The notes: generated by a model from the letters alone, not told the origin. A stretch of DNA of 64,000 bases from Ornithinimicrobium avium (GCF_003351765.1 NZ_CP031229.1:248001-312000); one strand, 5' to 3'; shown: positions 1-11,324, counted from the first letter of the stretch. Numbers and translations are program-made.

Positions 1-1249
1 CGTCGAGCAGGTCGGCGGCGCCGACGTTGACGTCCTCGCGCAGCGTGTCGACCTGGTTCGGCCGCTCGCCCAGCACCTCGTCGAAGACCTCCCGGCAGGT
101 GTCGACCATGCCCGGGTGCGCCACCCACGACCCGTCGAAGCCGTCGGCGGCCTCGCGCTGCTTGTCGGCGCGGACCTTCTCGAACGCCGCCTCGTTGACC
201 TCCTCGTCCCTGGACGGGATGAAGGCGGCCATGCCGCCGATCGCGTGGGCTCCGCGCTTGTGGCAGGTGCGCACGAGCAGCTCGGTGTACGCGCGCATCA
301 TCGGCGCGGTCATCGTCACCGCGTTGCGGTCGGGCAGGACGAAGTCCGCGCCGCGGGTGCGGTAGGTCTTGATGATGCTGAACAGGTAGTCCCAGCGGCC
401 GGCGTTGAGCCCGGCGGAGTGCTCGCGCAGCTCGTAGAGGATCTCCTCCATCTGGAACGCGGCCGGGTAGGTCTCGACCAGGCAGGTCGCGCGGATCGTG
501 CCGCGGGGGATGCCGAGCGCCTCCTGGGCGATGACGAAGGCGTCGTTCCACAGCCGGGCCTCGAGGTGGTGCTCCATCTTGGCCAGGTAGAAGTAGGGCC
601 CCTTGCCGGCGTCGAGCTGCGGCTGGGCGCACGCGGCCAGGTAGAGGGCCATGTCGACGAGCGAGCCGGAGGTGCGCTGCCCGTCGACCAGGACGTGCTT
701 CTCGTCCAGGTGCCAGCCGCGGGGCCGCACGACGATCGTCGGCAGCTGGGAGTGGTCGGTGGTGGACAGGGCGTAGTCCTTGCCCTCCGGGGAGGTGAAG
801 CTGATCGTGCCGAGCGCGGCGTCGCGCAGGTTGGCCGGACCCTCGACGACGTTCTCCCACAGGGGGGTGTTGGCGTCCTCCTGGTCGGCCAGCCACACCC
901 TGGCGCCGGAGTTCATCGCGTTGATCGTCATCTTGCGGTCGGTGGGGCCGGTCATCTCGACCCGGCGGTCGACGAGGCCGGGGGCGTGGTCGGCGACCCG
1001 CCACGAGGGGTCCTCGCGCACGTGCGCGGTCTCGGGCAGGAAGTCGAGGTCCTGGCCCTCGGCGACGGCCTGCACGACCTTCTCGCGGGCGGCGAGGCGC
1101 TCCTGGCGGCGCGGCTCGAGCGCGCGGTGCAGGGTGGCGACCAGCTCCAGCGCCGGACGGCTCAGGATGTCCTCGTAGCCGGGGCGGAGCTCGCCGGTGA
1201 CCTCGACACCGTCGGGCAGGTCGAGCATGGTGGTCGTCGCGTCGGTCAT
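1..1249 (-). CDS. aceB: malate synthase A, 3' end outside window
   Basis: Condenses glyoxylate with acetyl-CoA to malate, the second step of the glyoxylate shunt, in the cytosol. The reverse strand reads continuously for 416 codons from an ATG at 1249, behind a GGGAGG ribosome site, to the window edge, so roughly the last quarter of a usual ~540-residue enzyme is missing. Recognisable malate synthase A blocks include MTINAMNSGARVWLADQEDA, the ATCLVETYPAAFQMEEILYE segment with its catalytic-domain acidic residues, and IGGMAAFIPSRDEEVNE near the edge. Two palindromes lie in the promoter region just upstream (1267-1308), suggesting repressor control. No isocitrate lyase gene is visible in the window; it may lie beyond the left edge. 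Confidence 0.93.
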   Translation of the reverse strand, partial: MTDATTTMLDLPDGVEVTGELRPGYEDILSRPALELVATLHRALEPRRQERLAAREKVVQAVAEGQDLDFLPETAHVREDPSWRVADHAPGLVDRRVEMTGPTDRKMTINAMNSGARVWLADQEDANTPLWENVVEGPANLRDAALGTISFTSPEGKDYALSTTDHSQLPTIVVRPRGWHLDEKHVLVDGQRTSGSLVDMALYLAACAQPQLDAGKGPYFYLAKMEHHLEARLWNDAFVIAQEALGIPRGTIRATCLVETYPAAFQMEEILYELREHSAGLNAGRWDYLFSIIKTYRTRGADFVLPDRNAVTMTAPMMRAYTELLVRTCHKRGAHAIGGMAAFIPSRDEEVNEAAFEKVRADKQREAADGFDGSWVAHPGMVDTCREVFDEVLGERPNQVDTLREDVNVGAADLLD

Positions 1250-1266
1250 GAGGCCTCCCGGCGTAG

Positions 1267-1308
1267 ATTCCGTTCAGCGGAATAAATGATCCGCTAGATG
1301 AAATCTAG
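1267..1308. promoter_or_regulatory. two palindromes upstream of aceB, probable operators
   Basis: ATTCCG-N5-CGGAAT occupies 1267-1283 and CTAGAT-GAA-ATCTAG occupies 1294-1308, both perfect. The first resembles the TTCCG/CGGAA type of site bound by IclR-family repressors, which are known to control glyoxylate and allantoin genes in actinobacteria. The assignment of a regulator family is inference. The sites sit 18-60 nt upstream of the aceB start and between it and the divergent acetyltransferase gene, so either gene could be affected. Confidence 0.5.
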
Positions 1309-1373
1309 CCTAGCCGGTGCCTGGCGGTCGGGTCCAGCGGGGAGCGCACCGGCCCTGCGGCTAGGCTGCAGGC

Positions 1374-1826
1374 GTGGGTGCGCACGAGATCGTCATCAGC
1401 GCCGAGGACCGACCGGGGCGTGAGGAGCTCGTCGAGCTCTACGACGCGGTGGGGTGGACGGCGTACGCCTCCGACCCGGAGGTCCTGGAGGCCGCCGTGT
1501 GCGGGTCCTCGCGGGTGGTGACCGCGCGCTACGGCGACCAGCTGCTCGGCCTGGCGCGGGTGGTCTCCGACGGCGTGACGATCGCCTACCTGCAGGACGT
1601 GCTCGTACGGCCCGAGCTGCAGCGCGAGGGGGTCGGGCGCCAGCTGGTGCAGGCGGCGCTGGAGCCCTTTGCCGCCTGCCGGCAGAAGGTCCTGCTCACC
1701 GACGACGAGCCGCGCCAGCGCAAGTTCTACGAGTCGTTGGGCTACTCCGAGATCCGGGAGCACGGGGACGGCCGGCTGCGCGCCTTCGTGCGCTTCGACG
1801 AGCCGGACGGCGCGCGCCAGGCGTAG
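1374..1826 (+). CDS. GNAT-family N-acetyltransferase
   Basis: A 150-residue single-domain GNAT protein that would transfer an acetyl group from acetyl-CoA to an unknown amine. The acetyl-CoA binding core is visible as VLVRPELQREGVGRQLV (residues ~83-99, the R/Q-x-x-G-x-G/A loop), followed by the KFYESLGYSEI motif that normally supplies the catalytic tyrosine region. The GTG start lies 6 nt behind a TAGGCT -10 box with no Shine-Dalgarno, so it is probably leaderless. It stands alone between the aceB promoter and lepA. Substrate cannot be deduced. Confidence 0.85.
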   Translation: MGAHEIVISAEDRPGREELVELYDAVGWTAYASDPEVLEAAVCGSSRVVTARYGDQLLGLARVVSDGVTIAYLQDVLVRPELQREGVGRQLVQAALEPFAACRQKVLLTDDEPRQRKFYESLGYSEIREHGDGRLRAFVRFDEPDGARQA

Positions 1827-1921
1827 GAAGGGCCGGACCTGGCCCTCGTCCGTGGGAGACTGGGACGACTGTCCGACGCACGACATACCCCCCTTCGAGA
1901 GCCACGAGGTCGAGACCGAGC

Positions 1922-3783
<1,862 letters not shown>

Positions 3784-3787
<4 letters not shown>

Positions 3788-4545
3788 CCGAGGAGCCCCG
3801 CGGCCACTACGCCCTGGGCAACCCGGCGGTCGGCCCGCGCCCGCTGCGGCGCACCCGGTCGTTCACGCGACGGGGCGGCCGTATGCCGCGCACCCACCAG
3901 GCGGCCTGGGACCGGCTCGCCCACGTCGCCGTGCTGGACCTGCCCCGCCTGAACGGGGACAGCTCCACGGTGGTCGACCCGACCGTCGAGCTGGACGTCG
4001 ACGAGGTCTTCGGGCGGCGCGCCCCGCTGGTCGTCGAGATCGGCTCCGGGTCCGGCGACGCCCTCGTGACCGGGGCGACGGAGCATCCCGACTGGGACTT
4101 CCTCGCCCTGGAGGTCTGGCGCCCCGGCATCGGGCACACGCTGGCCAAGATGTCCTCGGCGACCGGGGGAGAGGCCCTGCCCAACGTCCGCTTCGTCGAG
4201 GTGGACGCCGAGGTGGCGCTGCGCACGCTGCTGGCCGCCGGCTCGGTGCACGAGGTGTGGACGTTCTTCCCGGACCCGTGGCCCAAGCAGCGTCACCACA
4301 AGCGCCGGATCGTCGACGCCGGATTCGCCGGCACCGTGCTCCGGCTGCTCGAGCCGGGCGGGACGTGGCGGCTGGCCACCGACTGGGCGGAGTACGCCCG
4401 CTCGATGCGCGAGGTCCTCGATGCCCACGACGGTCTGCGGCTGGTCTCCACGGACCGGGCCCCGTTGCGACCGATGACGAGGTTCGAGCGTCGCGGGATC
4501 GAGGAGGGCCGCCCGATCACCGACCTGGCCTACGTCCGGGACTGA
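3784..4545 (+). CDS. trmB: tRNA (guanine-N7)-methyltransferase
   Basis: Methylates N7 of G46 in the tRNA variable loop using S-adenosylmethionine. The 253-residue protein shows the SAM motif LVVEIGSGSGD (residues ~82-92), the TrmB signature WTFFPDPWPKQRHHKRRI, and the terminal T-x-F/Y-E-R-x-G block TRFERRGIEEGRPI. The start used is the GTG that overlaps the lepA stop; an internal ATG at 3883 is possible but would remove a conserved PRTHQAAW stretch. Actinobacterial TrmB proteins commonly carry such a basic N-terminal extension (RRTRSFTRRGGR). Confidence 0.93.
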
Positions 4546-4549
4546 CGCA

Positions 4550-4639
4550 CCGACGGAAGCGGGGCACTCGCCCCGGTCCGGGCGATGCCGAGCGTGGCAG
4601 ATCGACCGAAGCGGGGCACTGGCCCCGGTCCGGCGCTCA
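4550..4639. repeat. two copies of a ~40-bp hairpin repeat, left pair
   Basis: Two imperfect copies (4550-4594 and 4602-4639) share the core GAAGCGGGGCACTCGCCCCG followed by GTCCGG. The core folds on itself (GGGGC-ACTC-GCCCC; second copy has one change), so it resembles a REP-type palindromic repeat. Two more copies lie downstream of the next gene (5626-5725). The tail GGCGATGCCGAGCG is shared by the first and fourth copies. No gene is evident in this 170-nt gap. Confidence 0.7.
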
Positions 4640-4715
4640 GCGACCCCGGACCCGGTGGCGCCGACCCTGTGGACGAGTTCTGCGGCCCGAGCCCGCGCGC
4701 AGGCAGTGTGGTCGA

Positions 4716-5616
4716 GTGCCTCTCGACACCACCATGCGCCGCCAGGAGGGCCTCGCCTCCGGGATCACCCACCACGCGCTCGTGACCGGAAAGTACCGGC
4801 AGCTGCTGCGGGGCGTCTTCGTCGGGCACGGCACCAAGGTGGACGGCTACGTCGAGGCCAGGGCGGCCCTCCTGGTGACGCACCGGTCGGCCTTCGTCTC
4901 CCACCACACGGCCGCGCGACTCTACGGCGCCGTCGTCCCGCACTGCGACAAGGTGCACGTCAGCGTGCCCAGGGGCGTGTCGCGCGCAGACCGCAGCGAC
5001 GTGACGGTGCACGCCTCCTCACGGGCTCCGGTGCTCTTCCGGGGTCAGCGCACCACCTCTGCGCAGGACACCTTCCTCGACCTGGCTGCCCACCTCAACC
5101 TGCTGGACCTCGTCGTGCTGGGGGACAGCCTGGTGCGCAGGAAGCGGGCCACCCCGGAGCAGCTGGTGCGCGCCGCCGCTGAGGCGGACGGACGCGGCGT
5201 GCGTCTGGCCCGTCGCGCCGCGGGTCTGGTGCGGACGGGCGTGGACTCGCCGATGGAGACGCGCTGCCGGATGCTCCGGGTGCTCAGCGGGCTGGGAGCT
5301 GGAGACCGATGTCAGGTTCTTCGACCTCGACGGCAACCTCCTGCGGCGGCTCGACTCCGGTGACCGGGCGACGCGGCTGGCCGTCGAGTACGACGGTCGC
5401 CACCACATCGAGCGCGAGGCGCAGTGGGAGGCCGACATCGGGCGGCGGGGGGAGTTCGAGGACCAGGAGTGGCGCATCGTCACGCTCGTGAGCAAGGACG
5501 TCTACACCTCGCCCGGTGCCACCGTCGAGCGCCTGCGGCGGACCTTCACCCGGCGCGGCATACCGGTCGGCAGGCCGCTGCAGGAGTGGCGTCGCTACTT
5601 CCCGGAGCGCACCTGA
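4716..5616 (+). pseudogene. DUF559-type protein, frame disrupted near 5300
   Basis: The first frame runs from GTG 4716 (ATG 4734 also possible) and resembles the N-terminal half of actinobacterial AbiEi-like/DUF559 proteins (HHTAARLYGA, HVSVPRG, VTVHAS, DTFLDLA). The C-terminal half, an endonuclease-fold segment with LAVEYDGRHH and the following acidic and Gln residues, continues in another frame to the stop at 5616. The join is at about 5293-5305, where CTG-GGAGCTGGAG would read correctly if two bases were present (expected LPELET). The gene is flanked on both sides by paired hairpin repeats. Function is unknown; relatives have been suggested to be Vsr-like nucleases or antitoxins. A sequencing or assembly error is a real alternative to a true lesion. 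Confidence 0.65.
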
Positions 5617-5625
5617 GCCCAGCCC

Positions 5626-5725
5626 GTCGACGGAAGCGGGGCACTCGCCCGGGTCCGGGCGGCGGAGGTCACAGCAGGTCGACCGGAGCGGGGCACTCGC
5701 CCCCGGTGAGGCGATGCCGAGCGCG
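5626..5725. repeat. two copies of the hairpin repeat, right pair
   Basis: Copies at 5626-5663 and 5678-5725 match the pair at 4550-4639: GTCGAC(C/G)G(A/G)AGCGGGGCACTCGCCC with small variations. Again the core GGGGC-ACTC-GCCC(C) is self-complementary. They sit between the disrupted gene and the stop of ppk2, where the structure could also act as a terminator for both converging genes. Confidence 0.7.
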
Positions 5726-5729
5726 GCCG

Positions 5730-6620
5730 TCAGTCGCCGACGCTGTCCCGCGCCCGCTTGACCAGCCGCGGGTCGGGGCGCAGCACGACGTCGTGGTCCT
5801 TGCCGTCGTACTCGAACTGGCTCAGGAAGTGGCGCATCGCGTTGATCCGCGCACGCTTCTTGTCGTTGGACTTGATCGTGATCCACGGGGCCCAGTCGGT
5901 GTCCGTGCGCCGGAACATCTCCTCCTTGGCCTCGGTGTAGTCCTCCCACCGGTCCAGGCTCTCCAGGTCCATCGGCGACAGCTTCCACTGCCGCACCGGG
6001 TCCAGCTGTCGGATGGCGAAGCGGGTCCGCTGCTCGGTGCGCGTGACCGAGAACCAGAACTTGGTGATCGTGATGCCGGTCTCCACGAGCATCTGCTCGA
6101 AGATCGGCGCGTGCCGCATGAAGGTCTCGTACTCGCGGTTGGAGCAGAAGCCCATCACCCGCTCGACCCCTGCGCGGTTGTACCAGCTGCGGTCGAAGAG
6201 CACCATCTCCCCGCTGGTCGGCAGGTTCTGCACGTAGCGCTGGAAGTACCACTGCCCGGCCTCGACCTCGGTCGGCTTGTTCAGCGCCACGACGCGCGCC
6301 CCGCGCGGGTTGAGGTGCTCGGTGAAGCGCTTGATCGAGCCGCCCTTGCCGGCCGCGTCACGCCCCTCGAAGACGAGGATGTGCCGGCTGTCGTTGTCCT
6401 TGGCCCAGTACTGGAACTTCAGCAGCTCGACCTGCAGCAGCCACTTCTCCACCTCGTAGTAGTCGCGGGTCATCCGCTCCGCGTACGGGTAGTCCTCGCG
6501 CCAGGTGTCGACGGCGCTGCCGTCGGGCGTGATCAGGTCCGGGTCCGACCCCTGGTCGTCCCGGACGGTGTACCCCTCCTCACGGAGGTGGTCGATGTAC
6601 TCGCGGAGGCGCTGCTGCAC
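5730..6620 (-). CDS. ppk2: polyphosphate kinase 2
   Basis: Transfers phosphate between polyphosphate and nucleotides (usually making GTP or ATP). The 296-residue protein has the PPK2 Walker A FEGRDAAGKGG (residues ~86-96), the lid and Walker B region LFDRSWYNRAGVERVMGF, and the family's W-K-L-S-P-M-D motif. It is a single-domain, short (class I-like) PPK2. The GTG start at 6620 lies 6 nt from a TAGGGT -10 box without a ribosome site, so it appears leaderless and divergent from hemW. It converges on the disrupted gene across the hairpin repeats. Confidence 0.93.
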   Translation of the reverse strand: MQQRLREYIDHLREEGYTVRDDQGSDPDLITPDGSAVDTWREDYPYAERMTRDYYEVEKWLLQVELLKFQYWAKDNDSRHILVFEGRDAAGKGGSIKRFTEHLNPRGARVVALNKPTEVEAGQWYFQRYVQNLPTSGEMVLFDRSWYNRAGVERVMGFCSNREYETFMRHAPIFEQMLVETGITITKFWFSVTRTEQRTRFAIRQLDPVRQWKLSPMDLESLDRWEDYTEAKEEMFRRTDTDWAPWITIKSNDKKRARINAMRHFLSQFEYDGKDHDVVLRPDPRLVKRARDSVGD

Positions 6621-6686
6621 GTGCCGACCCTAGCGCGAGCACCCTCGCGGGCAGGAGGCCACGGGGGCGGATGGGACACTGCGGGT

Positions 6687-7913
6687 ATGCCGTCCACCTT
6701 CCCTCCCGGGGACCCCGCGCCCGCCGACGGCGGCCTGCCGGCCTCCGCGCTGGAGGGTATGCCGTCGCGCACCTTCTCCGTCTACGTCCACGTGCCCTTC
6801 TGCCGGGTGCGGTGCGGCTACTGCGACTTCAACACCTACACGCTGCCCGAGCTGGGCGAGGGCGAGCGGCAGACCCTGGACTACGCGACGGCCGCGCACG
6901 CCGAGCTGGCGCTGGCGCAGCAGGTGCTGGCCGGGGGGCGCCCCCCCGCGGTCTCGACCGTCTTCCTCGGCGGTGGCACCCCGACCATGCTCGCGCCGGA
7001 GGTGCTGGGAGACCTCGTGCACGACATACGCGACCGCTTCGGGACCGCACCGGACGCGGAGGTGACGACCGAGGCCAACCCGGACACGATCACCCCGGCG
7101 GTGGCCGAGCGGCTGGCGGAGCGGGGCTTCACGCGGGTGAGCCTGGGCATGCAGTCGGCGGTGCCGCACGTGCTGCGCACGCTGGACCGCACGCACGACC
7201 CCGCCAACGTCGTGGCCGCGGTGGCCGCGGTACGGGCGGCCGGGATGCAGGTCAGCCTCGACCTGATCTACGGCACGCCGGGGGAGAGCCTGGAGGACTG
7301 GCGGCGCAGCCTGGAGGCCGTGGTCGAGCTCGAGCCCGACCACGTCTCGGCGTACGCGCTCGTCGTGGAGCAGGGGACCCGCCTGGCGGCGCAGGTGCGC
7401 CGCGGCGAGGTGCCGGCGCCCGACGACGACGACGAGGCGGACAAGTACGAGCTGGCCGACGAGCTGCTCGGCGCCGCGGGCTACGGATGGTACGAGATCT
7501 CGAACTGGTCGCGCGGGCCCGGCCTGGAGTGTCGGCACAACGTGGCCTACTGGCGGGGCGGGGACTGGTGGGGCGTGGGCCCCGGGGCGCACAGCCACGT
7601 CGGCGGCGTGCGGTGGTGGAACGTCAAGCACCCGCGGGCCTACGCCGACCGGCTGGCCTGCGACGCCAGCCCCGCGCACGCCCGGGAGGTGCTCGACGAC
7701 GCGCAGCGCTTCGACGAGACGGTGCTGCTGCGGTCCCGGCTGGCCGAAGGACTGGCCGTCGGACGGCTGCGCGACGGGGGTCGGCTGGAGGTGCCCGGCC
7801 TCGTCGCGGACGGGCTCGTGGAGCGCGGCGCCGCTGTCGGCGGGCGGGTGGTGCTGACCCGCCGCGGTCGACTGCTGGCCGACACCGTGGTCCACCGGTT
7901 GCTCCGCGCCTGA
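6687..7913 (+). CDS. hemW: radical SAM heme chaperone HemW
   Basis: Inserts heme into target proteins; formerly annotated as coproporphyrinogen III oxidase-like. The 408-residue protein carries YVHVPFCRVRCGYCDFNTY, the HemW CxxxCxxC-plus-downstream cluster motif, then GGGTPTML, the EANPDT block, and the C-terminal HemW domain (YEISNWSRGPGLECRHN, YWRGGDWWGVGPGAHSH). In actinobacteria hemW normally follows lepA and precedes hrcA, which fits here with insertions. A GACACT box 6 nt before the ATG suggests leaderless translation. It is followed by a strong hairpin array. Confidence 0.93.
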   Translation: MPSTFPPGDPAPADGGLPASALEGMPSRTFSVYVHVPFCRVRCGYCDFNTYTLPELGEGERQTLDYATAAHAELALAQQVLAGGRPPAVSTVFLGGGTPTMLAPEVLGDLVHDIRDRFGTAPDAEVTTEANPDTITPAVAERLAERGFTRVSLGMQSAVPHVLRTLDRTHDPANVVAAVAAVRAAGMQVSLDLIYGTPGESLEDWRRSLEAVVELEPDHVSAYALVVEQGTRLAAQVRRGEVPAPDDDDEADKYELADELLGAAGYGWYEISNWSRGPGLECRHNVAYWRGGDWWGVGPGAHSHVGGVRWWNVKHPRAYADRLACDASPAHAREVLDDAQRFDETVLLRSRLAEGLAVGRLRDGGRLEVPGLVADGLVERGAAVGGRVVLTRRGRLLADTVVHRLLRA

Positions 7914-8033
7914 CCGACGCGCCCGGTCGGCGTCGAGCCGGTCGAGGCCGACGGGAGAGCCGGACGCGGGCAGTTCACCGACACGCCACCTCCAAGGCGG
8001 CTGCGCGCTGCCCGCACGCGGTAGACATGACAG

Positions 8034-8059
8034 CAGACCCTGCCGGGTATGAGCGGGCA
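8034..8059 (+). terminator. hairpin after hemW
   Basis: CCCTGCC pairs with GGCAGGG around an 11-nt loop that contains GTATGAG. It is the first of several hairpins in the 472-nt gap between hemW and the converging DUF4870 gene. There is no U-run, as is usual in this G+C range, so terminator function is inferred from position. Confidence 0.4.
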
Positions 8060-8085
8060 GGGCCTGATGCGTGGCGTCAAAGGGT

Positions 8086-8126
8086 GTGGCCCGCTTCGCG
8101 AAGTATGAGTTCGCGAAGCGGGCCAC
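8086..8126. terminator. perfect 17-bp stem-loop between hemW and DUF4870 gene
   Basis: Left arm 8086-8102 and right arm 8110-8126 are exact reverse complements (starting GTGGCCCGCTTCGCG) around the 7-nt loop GTATGAG. The same heptamer is in the loop of the preceding hairpin. No T-run follows on the plus strand; on the minus strand the stem is followed by CCCTTTG. It may end hemW transcription, or a minus-strand RNA that could begin near 8275. Confidence 0.6.
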
Positions 8127-8310
8127 TGACCGACGGTGACGCGACGGACGGTGCGCAAGGTGTCCGGAGGCTCGACCTCCGCATCACCGGAGGTGTCCGT
8201 CGGTGCCGAAGCACCGGTAGGACTCTCGAATCCTCGACAAGTCTTGCGACCCGCACCTCCTTGCGGAAGCGCGTAGAGAGATGTCTACCCGGTCTGCGCG
8301 CCGGGCGCAA
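8127..8310 (-). ncRNA. possible structured small RNA, unassigned
   Basis: This 200-nt stretch between two very strong hairpins has no convincing reading frame but many short helices, among them GGAGG-CTCGA-CCTCC, CGGTGC-CGAA-GCACCG, CCGCA-CCTCCT-TGCGG and TGCGC-GCCGG-GCGCA. On the minus strand a TTGCGC (8310-8305), a 17-nt spacer and TAGACA (8287-8282) form a plausible promoter, with the 8126-8086 stem as its terminator. It matches none of tmRNA, RNase P, SRP RNA or 6C RNA signatures that I know. A transcript is inference only; a 93-codon minus-strand frame also spans it but its codon use is unlike the neighbours. Confidence 0.3.
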
Positions 8311-8331
8311 GGGGTCAAGTCGAAATGATGT

Positions 8332-8369
8332 CTCGGCACGGCGTGTCGTGCTTGACACGCCGTGCCGAG
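8332..8369 (-). terminator. 16-bp stem-loop 3' of the DUF4870 gene
   Basis: CTCGGCACGGCGTGTC (8332-8347) and its exact reverse complement (8354-8369) enclose a 6-nt loop. It begins 16 nt past the stop of the minus-strand DUF4870 gene, the position expected for its terminator. Confidence 0.65.
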
Positions 8370-8385
8370 GTGGCGGGTCAGGGAA

Positions 8386-8793
8386 TCAGCTGAGGATGCG
8401 GATCTGGAACGGGTAGTCGTAGACCTCGCCGTGGGAAGCCTTGACCGCACCCTTGATGTGCACCCAGAGCTGGACCACGAAGAGCACGATCCAGATAGGG
8501 ATGGCCCAGATGAGGCCGATGAACAGGGTGAGGAAGACGCTGATCCAGGTCAGCACCGAGACGATCGTCAGCGAGATGTTGAAGTTGAAGGCGCCGGCGG
8601 CGGCGGTCCGGACCGCCGGGCTGCGGTCCTTGTAGAAGAGCCACACCAGCAGCGGCCCGAGGAAGGGCAGCCAGCCGGCGCTGAGCAGCATCGCGGCGGG
8701 CGCCGACAGGTGCGCGATCATCATCATCGACCGCTCCTCGCTGGAGACGGACGGTGCGGGCGCGCCGTGGGCGCGGTCTGGCTGGTAGGTCAT
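8386..8793 (-). CDS. DUF4870 membrane protein
   Basis: A 135-residue protein of the DUF4870 family (often annotated as a Tic20-like domain), function unknown. A polar N-terminus (SVSSEERSMMMIAHLSAP, the usual family entry motif) is followed by three hydrophobic segments: LLSAGWLPFLGPLLVWLFY, FNFNISLTIVSVLTWISVFL and IGLIWAIPIWIVLFVVQLWV. AVRTAAAGAFNFNIS matches the family's conserved 'A-x-E-A-L-N-F-N-I' helix. The ATG is preceded by GGAGGGGATC. It is transcribed alone, toward a strong terminator hairpin. Confidence 0.85.
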   Translation of the reverse strand: MTYQPDRAHGAPAPSVSSEERSMMMIAHLSAPAAMLLSAGWLPFLGPLLVWLFYKDRSPAVRTAAAGAFNFNISLTIVSVLTWISVFLTLFIGLIWAIPIWIVLFVVQLWVHIKGAVKASHGEVYDYPFQIRILS

Positions 8794-8830
8794 GATCCCC
8801 TCCTGGGTCGTTCCGGAACCTCGGCGAGCG

Positions 8831-9694
8831 TCAGGTGACGGTCACGAAGTCGATCAGCTCTTCGACGCTGGCGAGCAGCGTGGGTTCCAGGTCACTGTAG
8901 GAACGCACGGACCCCAGTATCTTCTTCCATCCCCGCGCGACGTCTGCCTGCGAGGCGTGCGGCCAGCCCAGCTCGGCGAGGATGCCGTGCTTCCAGGAGC
9001 GGCCGCGCTCGATGACCGGCCAGGCCTCCAGCCCCAGGCGGGCGGGCTTGACCGACTGCCACACGTCGACGTAGGGGTGGCCCAGGATGCGCACGTGCGG
9101 GCTGACCCTGGCCGCCTCGGCGACGATGCGCGTCTCCTTGGTGCCGGCGACGAGGTGGTCGACCAGCACGCCGAGCCTGCGGTCCGCGGTCGGGGCGAAC
9201 TTCCGGACCAGGTCGGCAACGTCGTCGATGCCGTCGAGCATCTCGACCACGACCCCCTCCACGCGCAGGTCGTCGCCCCAGACCTTCTCCACCAGCTCGG
9301 CGTCGTGCCTGCCCTCGACCCAGATGCGCGATCCGCTGGCGACCCTGGCGCGCCGGTGGGTGACCCGGACCGAGCCGCTGGCCGTCCGGCTGCGGGCGGC
9401 GGCGGCCGCGGCGCTGCGCGCCCGGCTCTCGGCGGTCGGGACGGTGAGGATCACCGGCGCGCCGTCGAGGAGGAACCCCGGACCCAGGGGGAAGCCCTTC
9501 ACCCGCCCGCGCCGGTCCTCCAGGTGCACCACCTGCATGCCACCGGCCTTCTCGACGCGCACCACGGCGCCGCACCAGCCGGTGTCGACGTCCTCGACGA
9601 CGAGGCCGTGCTCGGCCTCCACCTCCTGGGCGCGGCCGCGTGGCGGCACGCGCCAGTCCGTCTTCAGCACATCGGTCCCGTAGCGGTCGCTCAC
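8831..9694 (-). CDS. DUF3097 family protein
   Basis: A 287-residue protein of a family confined to actinobacteria; biochemical role unknown. The family pattern is visible: an N-terminal beta-rich domain (GLVVEDVDTGWCGAVVRVEK), then a Toprim-like half with IWVEGRHDAELVEKVWGDDLR, VVEMLDGIDD, LGVLVDHLVAGTKE and a C-terminal helix. EGRHDAE and the D-x-L/D-H acidic pair resemble Toprim catalytic residues, so an OLD/Toprim-type nuclease activity is a reasonable but unproved guess. The GTG start is 8 nt from a TACCCT box, no Shine-Dalgarno. Confidence 0.85.
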   Translation of the reverse strand: MSDRYGTDVLKTDWRVPPRGRAQEVEAEHGLVVEDVDTGWCGAVVRVEKAGGMQVVHLEDRRGRVKGFPLGPGFLLDGAPVILTVPTAESRARSAAAAAARSRTASGSVRVTHRRARVASGSRIWVEGRHDAELVEKVWGDDLRVEGVVVEMLDGIDDVADLVRKFAPTADRRLGVLVDHLVAGTKETRIVAEAARVSPHVRILGHPYVDVWQSVKPARLGLEAWPVIERGRSWKHGILAELGWPHASQADVARGWKKILGSVRSYSDLEPTLLASVEELIDFVTVT

Positions 9695-9828
9695 AGCGCA
9701 CGAGGGTACGCGGTCGGGCCGCTGGGACCGGTGAGGCTCGCGGGGCGAGGTCCGGCGGGGCTCTGCTGGCCGGGCCGAGACCGCCGGGCGACGGTCGGGC
9801 TGCCGGTCGTGGTGGACCGCCCGGCGCG

Positions 9829-11235
<1,407 letters not shown>

Positions 11236-11293
11236 GTGCCCCATCGTAGGCACAGCCCTGCGGCCGTCCGGGCCCCGGTTTGCGCCGGACGCG

Positions 11294-11324
11294 TAGACTG
11301 GCACTCAGGGTCGCAGAGTGCCAG
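11294..11324 (+). promoter_or_regulatory. CIRCE operator and -10 box of hrcA
   Basis: CTGGCACTC-N9-GAGTGCCAG (11298-11324) is a perfect inverted repeat matching the CIRCE consensus TTAGCACTC-N9-GAGTGCTAA, the HrcA binding site. A TAGACT box (11294-11299) overlaps its left edge, so bound HrcA would cover the transcription start. The position implies that hrcA, and the genes co-transcribed with it, are autoregulated and heat induced. Confidence 0.9.

Noticed and set aside
116..1285. 389-codon plus-strand frame opposite aceB
   Set aside because: Product is low-complexity Val/Gly/Arg/Leu; the minus strand reads malate synthase throughout.
8127..8331. tmRNA, RNase P RNA, SRP RNA or 6C RNA
   Set aside because: None of their signature sequences (tRNA-like ends, GAGGAAAGTCC, GGAAGCAG, paired C-rich loops) is present.
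8077..8358. 93-codon minus-strand frame in the hairpin array
   Set aside because: Arg-rich with rare AGA/CTA/ATA codons unlike neighbours, and it runs through two perfect hairpins; treated as non-coding.
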